Positions 40,087 to 53,200 of a DNA stretch of 64,000 bases are shown here, one piece after another (position 1 is the stretch's first letter; the number at the start of each line of letters is the position of its first letter). The translations under genes and the position numbers were made by a program. The notes under the pieces are model-generated. The model made no database searches. It was not told where the DNA came from and worked only from the letters and a program-made list of their open reading frames with translations. Source of the DNA: Monosiga brevicollis MX1 (Eukaryota > Opisthokonta > Choanoflagellata > Craspedida > Salpingoecidae); assembly GCF_000002865.3 (NCBI RefSeq), contig NW_001865039.1, forward strand, positions 194,645 through 258,644. Reading direction: 5' to 3'.

Positions 40087-41982
40087 ATGCGGGTGTTGGT
40101 GGCAGGAGCCGGGGCCATGGGCTGGTCCGTGGCTTGGCATCTACGCCAGGCATTACCAGCTGCCGCCCGCATCACCGTTGTTGCACCTGAGGAATGGAAT
40201 CAGTAGTGAGTTTGGACTCGATCACCCCTTGGCCCATCATCAACAAAGTGGTCTGCTCCGACAAGTCATCACTCAACTCGTCGGCCGCCCCGTGAATGCA
40301 CGCTGGCAGCAAGAGCACCGTCTTAAGCGCTGGAGGCCTGCGACAGCAGTTCTCCATACCCGCCAACGTTGAGTTTTCCCTCTTTGGCCTCGACTTTTTC
40401 CGCAACTTTGCCAATCTGGTAAGCGTGTGACATGCAGAACGTCTCGGCACGTCAAACTCACCTGTCAACTTAGATGCCGCGGGTGCACTGGATTGCCTGT
40501 TTCATCGCTCTCACGCTCCACTACCTTTCGGTGTCTGTGACCCCACCACGCCACGACGCCTAATCCGCCATTGATTTATGGTAGGATCGCCAGCAACGCG
40601 CCCGTACGACGCTCCAACCGGACCACGCCTTGCAGGATCTCCTTCACATCAAGATGCGCGAGAATGGCTACACCTTTCTAGCTTCTACCCCCGAGTCAGC
40701 TCAGACTCTCGCAGAACTGGTGGAGATGCAATGTCGTCTGGGTGCGGCGACCCAACTCGCCACCCCCACCCAGCTTCGGGCGCGTTACCCCTGGCTTTGC
40801 GTGGATGACATCGAAGCCGGCACGATGAGCTACTCGGGCGAAGGCTTCATCGATCCTTGGGAGTACCTGGCCAACCTGCGGGCCCTCTGTCTCCAAACCG
40901 GTGGCATCGACCAGAGGCAAGGGCGCGTTGATCGTCTTGAGCTGGATGCTCGCAGAACTAGCGTGGCCGGTGCCTGGATCAGCAGCCCGACGGTCGATGC
41001 CGACCCCGCGTACGAACCCGTGGACCTCTTCATCAACTGTGCTGGGTGCTTTAGCAACGACGTTTTCAAAGGTCAGGCACAAGGCCGGTAGTTTGCCTCT
41101 TCCCCTGCCAGTTTGCCCGGCCCTCATCGGCACGGTCTCTTGTGGTATCGAGCGCAGGTACCCACCTGAGCGTACCGGTGCGAGCCCGTAAGCGCTACGT
41201 CTTTGCCATTCGCAGCAGTGCTCAAAACGCACCTGGAATAAACAGCCCTTTGTTGGTTGACCCAAGTGGCGTTTACTTTCGTCCCGAGCTGGCCCCGAAC
41301 ACCTACATTACAGGCGTCTCCCCCAAGGTCCGTCAATCCGCCTTTGGGCAGTGAACGCACAGAGCTGGAGCACCTAGCCCCTCCGATCGGTCAGGCCTAC
41401 GCTCCCCACGCTGCCCTCACTTGCTCCGGGCTCAAACTATAGGCAGACGCCGATCCAGATTATAGCGATTTTAGTACATTGGCAGAACTAGAAGATAGCC
41501 TCTTTCACGATCAAATTTGGCCCGCCCTCTACAACCGTGTACCTGATGCCTTTGATGCCCTTCGCGTCATCTCATCATGGGCCGGGTTCTACGACTACAA
41601 CACATTTGACCAAAATGCCCTCATCGGTGAGTCTGACGTGATGAACAAGTTTTTTTTTTTGTTTTTGTTTTTTGTTTTTTTTTTGTTTTTTCTTTGTCCT
41701 TTTTTTTTGGCCCACCTCGGCCTCTGCCTGTGCCTCTGTCCATCGATGAAGACACACTCTCACTTGCATTTGCAACACATGTCGTCACCAGGCTTGATGC
41801 CAGGCATGGACAACCTCTACGTTTGCACCGGCTTTTCGGGACATGGGCTTCAGCATTCACCGGCCGCGGGCTACGTTATCTCGCAGCTCGTCACTGGCCA
41901 AGGACATAAGCTGGGCAGTGAGGCATTTGCAGTGGAGCGCGTCGCCGCTAATGCCCCGATTCTTGAGGCGGGCATTGTTTAG
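40087..41982 (+). CDS. FOXRED1: FOXRED1-like FAD-dependent oxidoreductase
   Basis: Exons 40087-40205, 40310-40418, 40585-41071, 41158-41327, 41443-41626 and 41792-41982 join in phase to 419 residues (human about 486). The N-terminal FAD-binding strand is VLVAGAGAMGWSVAWHL with the GxGxxG pattern. Next come VLSAGGLRQQFS, GEGFIDPWEYLANL, VDLFINCAGCFSN, VRARKRYVFAI, LLVDPSGVYFRPE, SSWAGFYDYNTFDQNALIG and YVCTGFSGHGLQHSPAAG. These match the DAO-fold family member FOXRED1, a mitochondrial factor needed to assemble respiratory complex I. The chosen start leaves no mitochondrial presequence, so an upstream start or exon may be missing. Confidence 0.9.
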
Positions 41983-42773
41983 ATGTGTTTCTTTGACGTA
42001 GTAAAGAGACGTGTCGTTCGTTGGTCCGTTTGAATTGAATCTGAGGCGCACACTTGCTCGGTCGCGCTCGGAATGAATACGCCAAGATGGCAACTGGCGA
42101 TATTGAACTATAACATGCAAGTCGGTTTCTTATCACATCCCAAGTTTACACGACATGACATTGTTCAAGTGGCCCTTCAAAACAAAAATAGACAAGAAGG
42201 AAATGGTATTGGGGTCAGGTCTCGCTCAATTGTAGGCAAACGTGGATCATCGTGCACGCAACGCACGACTTCCTAAAGTACGTCTAAAAATCAGCAGGTC
42301 AACCCTCGCACACAAGCGTGTGCAAGAGTTGGTGCGTTGGTAGGAACGCAGAAGAAAAGAAAAAAACACAACAAGAAAATCAAAAGGGTGATTCTCACCA
42401 CAAGGTGGCAAGACCGGGAAGAGAAGCTTTAAGACATTCACATCGTCCTCCAACGAGAGCAACAACGACGGCACACAAGGGGAAAACGGAAAAGAAAGGA
42501 AATGAAGGCGTTGCCCGTCCGCAAGAGAGCATGTGCGTCCAGACAGTGCGAGCGCCGCAGTGACACGTTGGACAGCATGTACCCACAATTAGACATGATG
42601 TGGAGATAGCGCAAAAAGAAAGGAAAGAAAAAACCAAGTAGAAAAAAAGTGTGACTCAAGACAGAAAAGCGCTAAAAGAAAACAGGAAGCATGGGCAAGC
42701 CCAGGATGGGTGGAAGAAAATTGGAAAAAAAGTAGAAGTGGAAGGTATTTCGGCGAGTTGAGGGCCAAATAAC
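41983..42773. other. Convergent 3' spacer
   Basis: About 790 bases between the FOXRED1 stop and the Na+,K+-ATPase stop. A-rich on the plus strand around 42350-42700, which is T-rich on the ATPase sense strand. No coding exon is supported. Confidence 0.55.
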
Positions 42774-45700
42774 CTAATAGTAAGTCCAGCGCTCGATGAA
42801 GCCCTTGGGGAAACGACGCATGGACATCTTACGCAGCTCATCGTAGGTAAAGATAAGCGCAGAGAAGGGCAGGGCCGTGATCCACCAGCGGAAGAGGAGG
42901 GGACGGAAGTTGAGGGCAACATCCGTGCCAGGAGCGTACACGAGGACGCAGGCCAGCGCCGTCTCGAAGAAGAGGGCGAAGATGAGGGTGTTGTTGCGCA
43001 TGCCCTGCTGGAAGATGGAGAGCTTACGGGTCTTGCAAATCATCAAATCAGCCCACTGCACAATGACAATGGAGACGAAGAAAGCAGAGTGGCAAGTGTA
43101 CTCGAGATCCTTGCGCTGGTCGTAAGTCCACTCTTGACCGTAAGAGTCGGTGAGATCGTTGATGTCATCGTTATCCCAGTCCTCACGCAGACCAAAGAGG
43201 CGGTGAGCCTTGAAGCCGTTCTCGGCCATGATGGTGAAGTAGGTGAAAAAGCCAGCAGCGGCCTGGATGAAGCCAATCTGGAGGTAGGCCATGCAAATTA
43301 GACGGTGGTTGACCAGGCGATCGCGCGAAGGATCACGGGGACGGCGGCGCATGATGTCGGCCTCAGCCTCTTCGTAAGCAAGAGAGATGGCGGGCACCAT
43401 GTCGGTACCCAGATCAATGCAGAGAATGGTGATGACACCGAGAGGGAGGGGCACTGAGGCCAGGATGAAGAAGAGGAAGGGGGAGATTTCGGGAATGTTT
43501 GAGGTGAGCGTGTAGGCGATCGACTTCTTGAGGTTGTCGAAGATGAGACGACCCTCCTCAACACCAACGACGATGGAAGCAAAGTTGTCGTCCAGCAGAA
43601 TCATGTCGGCAGCCTGCTTGGACACATCCGAACCGGCGATACCCATGGCCACACCAATGTCAGCCTTCTTCAGAGCGGGGGAGTCATTGACACCATCACC
43701 GGTCACGGCAACAATCTGGTTGGCGCGCTGGCAACCCTCGACAATGATGAGCTTCTGCTGAGGAGAAGTACGGGCAAAGACAATCTCACGGTGGGTGGCG
43801 AGAATGTGATCGAGCTGGGTGTTGTCGCCCTCCATCTCGGCGAGCTGAGTACCAGTGACAACAATGGCGCCGGCCTCGGCGGGGTCAACCTCGGATACGG
43901 CACAGCCACGCTCCTCGGCAATGTCCTCAACGGTCTTCTCACGGAAAATGATACCAACCTGCTTGGCAATGGCCGAGGCAGTAATGGGGTGATCACCGGT
44001 GACCATGATAACCTTGATGCCGGCCGAGCGGCACTTGGCCACGGCGCCAGGAACGGCGGGGCGGGGAGGGTCAATGAGGGCGGTGAGGCCAACATAGACG
44101 AGACCCTCCAGAGGGAAGTTCGGGGGCTGAGTCTCAAAGTTGAAGCCCTTGGGGAACTGATCCTTGGGCAGCGAGAGGGTGCAGAAACCAAGGACACGCT
44201 CACCACGGCGACCGAGGCTGGCGTTGTTCTCCTCAAACTTCTTACGGTCAGCATCGGTCATGGGCTGGATCTCGCCGTTCTTCCAGATGTGCGAGCAGCG
44301 GGCAATGACGCGCTCCGGAGCACCCTTCATGACGAGGAGATAGCGGTCATCCTCGGGGTCCTCGTGAATGGCCACCTGGTACTTGTTGGTCGAGTTGAAG
44401 GGGATGTCAGCCACCACGGGGTACTTGGCACGCTCGCCGAGGACGAAAGAACCGTCCGACTTGATGGGCTTGTCCGAGTAACGCTCGAGGTTACGCTCTG
44501 TGTACTTGAAGATGGCTGACTCGGAAGCATCACCAGCCGTGTCACGGTTGAGAACGGGCTTGTTCTCCTGGCCACCGAGGAAGCGGGCCTTGTTACAGAG
44601 GATGGCAACACGGAAGAGCTGGCGGAAGCAAGGGTCTTTGTAGTCGTAAGAGTCGGCCTCCTCACTCTCAGGGTTGGTGTTGACCTCACGAATCTCCTGG
44701 TCGAAGCAAACGTGGGCCACGGTCATGCGGTTCTGGGTCAAGGTACCAGTCTTGTCAGAGCAAATGGTTGAGGTGGAGCCGAGGGTCTCGACGGCCTCGA
44801 GGTTCTTGACGAGGCACTGCTTCTGGGCCATCTTCTGGGCGGTCAGGGTAAGGCACACAGTGACGGTGGCCAAAAGACCCTCGGGCACGTTGGCGACAAT
44901 GATACCAATGAGGAAGATGACGGCGTCGAGCCAGTAGTAACCAATGGCCAGGGCAATGATGAAGAAGGTCACACCCAGGACGACGGCGACAATGGTGATA
45001 ATGTGGATAAAGTGCTCAATCTCGCGGTGAATGGGAGAGTCACCAGAGTTGACACCCGAAGCCAGACCAGCAATACGGCCCATGACGGTGTAATCACCGC
45101 ACTGAATGACGATGCCCTTACCAGAGCCTTCGACGGCGTTGGTGGAGAAGAAGGCAATGTTCTGGGTCTCGAGGGGGTTCTCGTCGGTGCACTCGGTGCC
45201 ACGCTTTTGAGGCTCCGACTCACCCGTCAGCGAAGAGTTGTCGACCTTGAGGTCGGCGCACTCGATGATACGGAGATCAGCAGGAACGCGATCACCAGAC
45301 TTGACCATAACGACGTCACCCTTGACGAGGTAGCGGGCCTCAATCTCGGTCACTTGGCCGTCACGGATCACCTTGGACTTCTGGGGCGTCATCTTGGCAA
45401 AGGACTTCATGATGTTGGATGCACGGCCCTCCTGGAAGTATGAGAAGACACCAGTGATGATGACGACGGCAGCCAGGACAATACCGAGGTACAGGTTCTC
45501 CGAGTTGACCTCATCGCCCTCCTCGGCCTGGGAAACGGTGATACCGTGGGCAATGAAGCAGAGAATGGCACCAATCCACAAAAGAGTGGCGAAACCACCA
45601 AACATCTGGAGCAGAAACTTGACCCACTCGGGGGTGGTGGGGGGAGGAGTCAGCTCGTTGAAGCCATCCTCCTCGAGGCGAGCCTTGGCAGCAGCCTCGG

Positions 45701-46594
45701 TCATACCCTTGTCAGTGTTGGTGTTGAAACGGGCGCAGAGCTCGTCGAGAGGCACAACGTGCTCGTCAAGCTTGAGCTCCTTCTTCAGCTCGTTGAGCTT
45801 GGCATCGCGATCCTCCTTGGTTTTCTTCTTGCCCTTCTTGCCGCCAGCAGCAGCGGCGGCGGCTTCGGGGTTGGTGGAGCCGGCAGTGGAGGCTGCAACC
45901 ATCGTGACATCAGAGATGAACCCCAAGAAAAACCATGAGTTGACTACAGCTGACCAGTGATTCAGGCGGGAGTGTGGTGGATTTGGGGTGGTGCTTTCAA
46001 AGCAAGACTGACCGGCAACAAGGGGCTGGCGAGACACGGGGCGGTCAACGGCAGCAGGAGCAGGAGCAGCTGCAAAAGCCAAGGAAAAGATTGTTCGACC
46101 AGGCCAGTGACCAGAGGTGAGCTCAAGCTTATCCATGAACAAACAAGTTCTTGAAGAAAACTTTTAAGATTTCTTCGTTAATGATGTGACAAAAGATTAA
46201 ACCCACGTGTAGCCAGTGGGTGAATCCCAGATCGCAACGTACCGCCGTTGATATCGGTGCTGCTGGCATCGCGGGTGACACCAGCCACATTAGTGGTGGT
46301 GGTGCTGTTCAGTCCCGGGCCCGCGGGGGCGGGGGCCGCCGAAACCGCATTGCGATACGATTCCGAGCGGACCACATCCTAACCGGTCGCAAAAATCGAA
46401 AGACACAAAGACATGAAATATGGCAGATGAGCATGGTCCGACATCCGGTCTACTGTAGCTGACAGTGATGCGTCTGCGCACTGGCTGTCATTGCTGTCAG
46501 ATGGTTGGTTGTTCACCAGCCTGGAGTTGCCGACCAACACTGAAGACTGGGAAAAAAAACTTACGTCGATATCATCGACGACAAAGCCGGCCAT
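42774..46594 (-). CDS. ATP1A: Na+,K+-ATPase alpha subunit (P-type IIC)
   Basis: Exons in plus coordinates: 46565-46594, 46243-46378, 46013-46069 and 42774-45892. They join in phase to 1113 residues. The last exon alone encodes all ten membrane spans. Motifs: the M4 segment [17 protein letters not shown], the phosphorylation site [11 protein letters not shown] with Asp near residue 454, the TGES actuator loop, KGAPERV, and [20 protein letters not shown] in the hinge. The C-terminus ERWTYY is like the YY end that gates Na+ in animal pumps. The protein exports Na+ and imports K+ across the plasma membrane and normally pairs with a beta subunit, which is not in this window. A lysine-rich stretch ([12 protein letters not shown]) precedes the core. 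The three short 5' exons add about 74 residues beyond the usual N-terminus. An ATG at 45902 lies inside the third intron by this model. Confidence 0.93.
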
Positions 46595-48574
46595 GATGAA
46601 TTCTGATAAGAGACCAAGGTCAATTCCAAGCGGCACCGGTGAGATCAAGGAGACGGATGTACAGATTGAGTCTGGGGGCGGACCATGGGGTGTTGAAGCG
46701 AGGCGCGTTCTTCAAAGGCATCACTACATACCCTAAAGTGCCGACCAAGCGACACAAAGCTGCTCCGAAAAATAAAGGAAATCGAAGGAAGAGAAGTGGG
46801 GGGCGACGCCTCACCTTCTATTCCGAAAAAAAAAGAAGACAGGCCAGAGAGAGAAGGGCAGCCACGAAGAAGCATAAAGGTGAGGGGCGGCCGCACGATG
46901 CAGCCATGAAGTTGGAGGAGAGCTGAATCAAGACACAAGAACGATGGGCAATTCTTTTGTCCTTTCGAGGTGTGTCCAGGTGCCCCAGAGGTGTGTGTAT
47001 GTGTGTGTGTGTGCGCGTGTGTGTGTGGCCGATCTCCATCGCATGTGGAGGGGGTGGAGTTTTGTGTGGTTCAGTGTGATGGTAGCATGTGTTATTGGTG
47101 TTGTTGTTGTTGTTGTTGGGTCGCTGCCGAATCACCGGATCGCGGTGGGGTCAAAGACCTGACCGGGAGAGGAGAGGAGGGAAGACGGAGCCGGGGGTGG
47201 CAGAGGGCAGAGGGGAAAGCGGGGAGAGAAGGTGGGGGGGGGGTTGTACGCACCGACAGCGGCGTTAAAAGTGTCGCTTGGGGCGCTGTTTTCGCGCCAG
47301 TCGCTGATCCTGTCGTGTGAGTGTGTAGGTGTGGACTTTTTCCTCTGCGTTCTTCTTTGATCAGTGCATCTGTGTGTGTGTGGTGTGTACGGGGATAGCA
47401 TTTTAAGTGTGTGCGTTCAAAAGCCGAGTGCAAGTGTCTTTTGTCTTCTTTGTCTTATTTGTCTTTCTTCTTCCTTCTTCTTCGTTCACTGGTCCTTTTG
47501 TTCTTTTGTCGTCTCACTCTTTGTGTGTGTGTTTGAGCGCCTGCGGAAGTCAAAACAAAAGGGGGGCGATCATTGGTTGACACTTGGTAGCAGGCGATCG
47601 CCAGTCATCGCTTGCAAACAGGCCGATGGTCAATGTGTCTTTTCCTTGACGCGAAAACCTTGGTGGGGGCAATTGGTCTCCATCCATTTTTCACACAAAA
47701 TCTATACAACTTTTGCTTTTGCAACAATGAGTTGAAGGTAAGGCTGATTGGTCAGAGCAAGGCTGTCACGTCCCGACCAGGGACGAAAGATCAATTTGGT
47801 ACACGTACCTGCACGTTTCCATCACGAACCACCAACGTGTAGGGGTTTATTGCGCTCAGCCAGGCATGCTGACACGAGAGATGGCTTTTCTGACACAGTG
47901 GACACTTTTTTACCCACGTTGATTCCCAAAGTGTGTACAAGTGAGACCAGTGGCAGACAACCGTCAAATAACAATCATTTAGCTAATGTTTTTGTCTTTT
48001 TATTAATTCAACATCTTCTCTTGCTTGAGAGCGCTGCTACACCCGACATGCCAGACATTGTATCACCTTGCAACCCACAACCACACCCCTTGTGACTTTG
48101 TGACTGATGACAGCTCTCTTCCTTTCTCGCTCACCCCTCGACCAATGAGCTCCTCGATGGCGAACCAGGAGCAGAATGGTGCCGGTTGATACCGCCGCGA
48201 GGGAAGCTGACCGGACACACTGAAACCAGGACAAGGTTGATGACCTTGCTCCCACAAGCAGACACACACACAAAGACTCGGTACCGCACAACAAGCGGGT
48301 GAATAAGCAAAGCGTCATAATAGCTCAACAGCTCAACATGAATAGGACTCTGGCCTTGGCCTATGGAGCCATCCAACGGGAATAATAAATCGGGACCCCC
48401 CTCACTCACATACAGTGTCGTCACCTCCGTGCCCGCCCGAGCTCAACACCCTCGAGAAATCCACCTCAGGTCTGAAGTGATATGGCAGCATCAATCAATT
48501 AAAAAAAAAGAAGTTCGTCTCAGGTTTAAAAAGGAATATACGTGGGCCCGCCCAACCGATCAGTCCAACAGCGA
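46595..48574. other. Two-kilobase spacer upstream of the ATPase gene
   Basis: The longest gene-poor stretch in the window. It holds short GT/CA runs (46990-47030), TTG triplets near 47097, pyrimidine-rich patches near 47450-47520 and a poly-A near 48500. Plus- and minus-strand open frames here are low-complexity. It probably includes the ATPase promoter and the 3' UTR of the ankyrin gene. Confidence 0.5.
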
Positions 48575-50192
48575 TTAGCTGGGTAAGGGATCCTCATTCC
48601 GCACGGGAAGGGCTGAAGCCTGTGTCAGCATGCCCTGTGCCATGAGGGACGCCAAAGAGACATTGGAGGTAGGCATGTTATGGACGGTCGCTTGGGGGTG
48701 TCGCAAAGCCCCAAATGGATCAAGGCTGACAGCCATCTGAGGCCGGGGAGGTGCCACGGCTGCCGTGCGCCCGGGCAGAGCCTCAAAAGCCCCGGGCCTG
48801 GCTGGCCCTTCTAAAGGTCGCCAGCCTAGGCCAGCGGGCCTGGGGCGACCCACGGGCGCCGCATTCATAGCCGGGGCCACAGACGTCAGCTCGGACGGGT
48901 GGGTGGCTGTCGGTGCATCTTCGCTGCCTGCTGTGTGTGCGACTACGTAGGCAGGTGGCCGAGTCATGCCATCTATGCTGCTGCTCGCATACTGGGGCAC
49001 AGGGCCCGGCAAACCAGCATCGAGTGGCGCCGGCTCGGCCTGCGGGCTTGCTGGGCCCAGCATGGCGACCGCCGCCGCCCGCGCCGCCGCACTCGCACTC
49101 GCGGAGCGACGCGAATTTGGACGATCCGTCTCCATCCCACTGCCATCCAGGATCCCATTGGTCCCAGCACTTGGGTCCAGCCCGGTGTCGACGCAGCCCG
49201 TGCCCAGATCGCCCGTATGACCAGCTACGCCGTCGCGCAAGGCCCCTTCGAGCTCACCGCCATCGTGCCCCATTGATGCGTTGGTGTTGATGGTGACATT
49301 GGGATCAGAAAGCCAGACCCGAATGGCCTCTTGCACCGCGTCCTGCGCGGAGTAATTGTGCTTGTCGTGCTTATCATAGGCGATTCGCAACGACTGCTGC
49401 ACGCGCTGCGCATTGGCAGGATTCAGTCCAGGACTCAGTTTGGCAAACGCATCCTTTTGCACCAGTTTGGCAATCTCCACCGCCGTCCGTCCCGCCGTGT
49501 CTGCCGCCCTTGGATTGAGATTCATCTTGACGGCCTTGTCCACCACGGCACTAGGCAACCCCTTGAGGATGGTCGAGTCGGATTGCCGAATAGCGTTGGT
49601 GGCGGCCGTCATCAGTGACACGACACGACTCTGTCGCTCCGCCTCTGCCGTTTCCTGCTGGTGACCCTCCACCTTGCGCTGCAACTGCTTCTTGGCTTTG
49701 TTCTGCATGTTGGTGAGCAAAAACTCACCCGGCCGGATAATTGGCAGCTGTTCAATCTGCAATCGCACATTCGGATTGCGCGCATACGCCGAGTGCTGAC
49801 GTGTCAAGCTCAGCATCTCGTGCCGCAGGACCAACGTAAGTGCCGGTGGCACGTCCCCAGAAAAGTCGGGGTCCGCCTCGCAAATGTGTTGACGCTCCCG
49901 TTTATCGCACAAGTAGCTATGGCACCCCAAGCACGCCACGGGCCAGACAATGAAGGTGCCGCCCATTCTCACACCAAAGCGCTCCACTCAAATCAACCAC
50001 CCGCCCACTTACCGATACATGTTGCGGTGCTTGTTCCAAACATTCTTCTTGTCCTCCAAGTTGAGGACAGCGTTGACGCTATTGCCAATGATAAACTCCT
50101 GCCCGACACAAACGACAAGCACCATGGTGGTGAGAAGGATAAAAGCGCTGAGGCAAATCCACCAAAGGGGGCAGAGAAACATCACACTCTGG

Positions 50193-50243
<51 letters not shown>

Positions 50244-53200
50244 GAAAAAGGCCTCGATCTCCACGCTAGAACGATGCACTGCACACCCCATTTCTTCAAC
50301 GCGACGGAGGCAGTGGTCGAGACAGCTTATGGGGATCCCAGCCCAGATACGCACCGTATCACGATCAAAGGCAAGAGCCATCTCCGAATGCTGCCAGACT
50401 TTTGACTGTTTCACTCCGTCTGGAACCTGATCTCGCCACTGACGAAGCTGACCCGCTAGCTCTCCCATCACCTGTGGCGGGCAATACTGGCCCAAGGACA
50501 AGGCTCCGGTGGCTTCGCCCGTTGAGTTGGGCACCACGTGTTCGTATGTCCCTTCGGCAGGCAACACAGCTACATCCCATGATCGCCCGGTGAGCGCCAT
50601 GACGCGAAGCGTCACGAGAACGCGCACATCAAAGAATCCACCGAGCAGGACACCGTCGAGATCACGACCAATGAGATCACAACCAACGTACTAGGTCCCT
50701 TGGCCGTTAATACAATGCGCACACCGTTGGCCAGAACGTGAGCCGTATGCGTGGGATCCAGCAGCTCTGGCAAGATGGAGCGTGGTGGCTCCTCGATGGG
50801 TGTAGGCTCAGCTGAAGCCTCGCTGCGTGGTGCTGGTCGAGTGAAACGAATGCGATTGTCCTCGGGCTCCAATGGCTTGGATTTGCCACGTCGGCAGGCG
50901 CCCTCGTCATCATCCAGTGTCGGCACAACGTCCAAACTGTTTTGTGCAACCTCCTAGTAATTGCAAATTGAGGAGCATTCGACGCCTTGAGAGGTACCAA
51001 GGGGCAACCAAAACAGAAAGAGGGCGGCGCGGCTGCTAAGGCAGATCAAGGTTGGGCTTATTGCAAGACAAGAGAATCAGGCCCTGGCCGAGTGCCAAGA
51101 CAAAAAGAAAGATTCTCAAACTTGATGCACCATACCTGCAGGCCTTCCATATCAGACAGACTGGCTGTCGAGCGAGAACGAGCTACGCGCCCCGGCTCTC
51201 GAGTGCCCGACTTTTTGCGCGGCTTCTCGACACTGCTCTCCACCTTGGCTGGCTTGGGTGTCTTCTCTGGTGAGCCCCCGGCCTTGATCGCTTTTTCCGG
51301 CACCGCTGTGAAACAAGTCAGCGGGTAGCAGCGTACAATGACGAAAATCGCACATTTGAATCAGCAGCCAAAAGGATCAGAGGAGAAGGACCACGAGCGT
51401 ACCGGAAGGTGGTGGTGTGGGCTCCTCGAGGCGGCGTTGCTCCTCCTCATGCTCCAAGCGTTCCTCTTGGCATGACTGAGTTCCCCGACATGGGAGCAGA
51501 CGGTCAGTAAGAAGCATCGTCGACAGCCACAGGAGAGTGCGTGCAGAACGCATGTCGCATGATGGATGACGGTATGGAGACCAGGAACATTGCACAGTGC
51601 CGCCACAGAGCATGAGCCCCACCTTGCCATTGGCTCCCATCATGCCCTCCATAAGGACCCAGGCCCGAATGGAAAGCTCGGCCATTTCGAAGACAGTGCC
51701 TTGCATCTCGCTTTGCCCACCAACAACAAAGCGCTTGGCTCCGTGCTTGATGAGAAGCGTGATCAATTCAAGATCATCTTTTACTATTGAGGACAATGTG
51801 GCCATGGCAGTTGAAGCAAACGGTTAGCCACAGCACCCGGCAACCTGCGCCGCTGACGACACAACGTCTCTGAACAGAGCCGCCACCAGAGCACGCGCCG
51901 TTTGCGAGACCAACGTACAAACAGCCAAGTGCAGCGGTGTCAGCTGGAAAGGACCCGATCGCTCATTCACCTCGGCACCTAGTCACAAGAGACAGTTTTC
52001 CAGTCAGGTCAAGTGGGCACAAAAAAAATAAAATTAAATAAAATTAACCACAGAACCCCCCCTTCATTCAGTTGCTGATGCTTGATTGTGTGCACTTGTG
52101 GATGCTGTATTGTCTGGCCGGCATGGAAGTGTTCGACGTACCAATCTCCAGGAGGTATTTTGCGATGTGCGTGTGCTGATTAAAAACGGCAATGCCGAGA
52201 GGAGTTTGACGATCATGGGTGCGAGAATTGGGCGCCACGCGATCAATCTCGATCGAATGCTTCACCTATTGAGATCCCGAGGGCATCCAAGTCGGCAGCA
52301 GGAAAAGTACGAATGAGACTTGTCCGTGATGTGCCGACACAAACAAGGTTGGCTTGAACGAGGTCCTTGAGGCGCCGTGTGGGGGAAAGCTGCGAAGTGT
52401 CATACGTCATCCAAACTGCCAGCTTCACAGGCACGATGCAGAGCCTGCTCCTTGTGTACATCACTAATGTTGATGCGATGTCCCGTGCTTCGACCCTCTT
52501 GCATCATACTGCCGAGATGATCCGGTGAGAAGAGGGGCGATCGAGGATGGGGAGGTGGCAGGGCAGGACGAGCAAAGCCAGCGCGGGGTAGGCACGTACA
52601 CCAGGGATTGATGGACCACAGTTTCGGCACTTTCCATGCATGCGCCCAAGACCCGACGAATGTCATTGCGATTGAGCGGAACCAGACCACGAACTGTGTT
52701 CTCATTGTGCATGACTCGTTGAAGAAGCGCGCGGGGTCGCTGACATCCCCGACAGCCATGGGCAGGATCAAATGAGCAAGGTGATGTGGCACGGACCACG
52801 CGCGACATGTGGTGGAGTCAAGCGCACGAACAAGAACAAAGAACAGGGGTGACATTTAAAAATGCCTCAAAAAAAAAAAAAAAGAAATCAAGACAGCAGT
52901 TGGCTTGCGTGGCAGAGCAGGGCACAGAACCAGCAGAGAAAACAAGCCACATTCAATCCCTCAACACATTGCTTTCAACAATAAGAAGGTGGGGTAGAAG
53001 GAAAAGGGGCAACACTTGTGGCGAGCGAGATGCAGCAAAAGGGAGGAGCCAAACGGCAACGGGGCCTACCTCAAAAAGGGAAAGCATGGACTTGTCAATC
53101 TCGTGTTGGAGGCAGGCCATTTCACGTTCCCACACGGACATTTTGGGAGACTTTGGCACACTGGAGCGACGATTCCGAGGTTTTGACTTGCTGCCAGGCG

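Noticed and set aside
45902-46142. Upstream extension of the single long ATPase frame and the ATG at 45902
   Set aside because: The frame above 45892 is explained as an intron with good splice sites and matching phases to three upstream exons; no family similarity supports the read-through residues.
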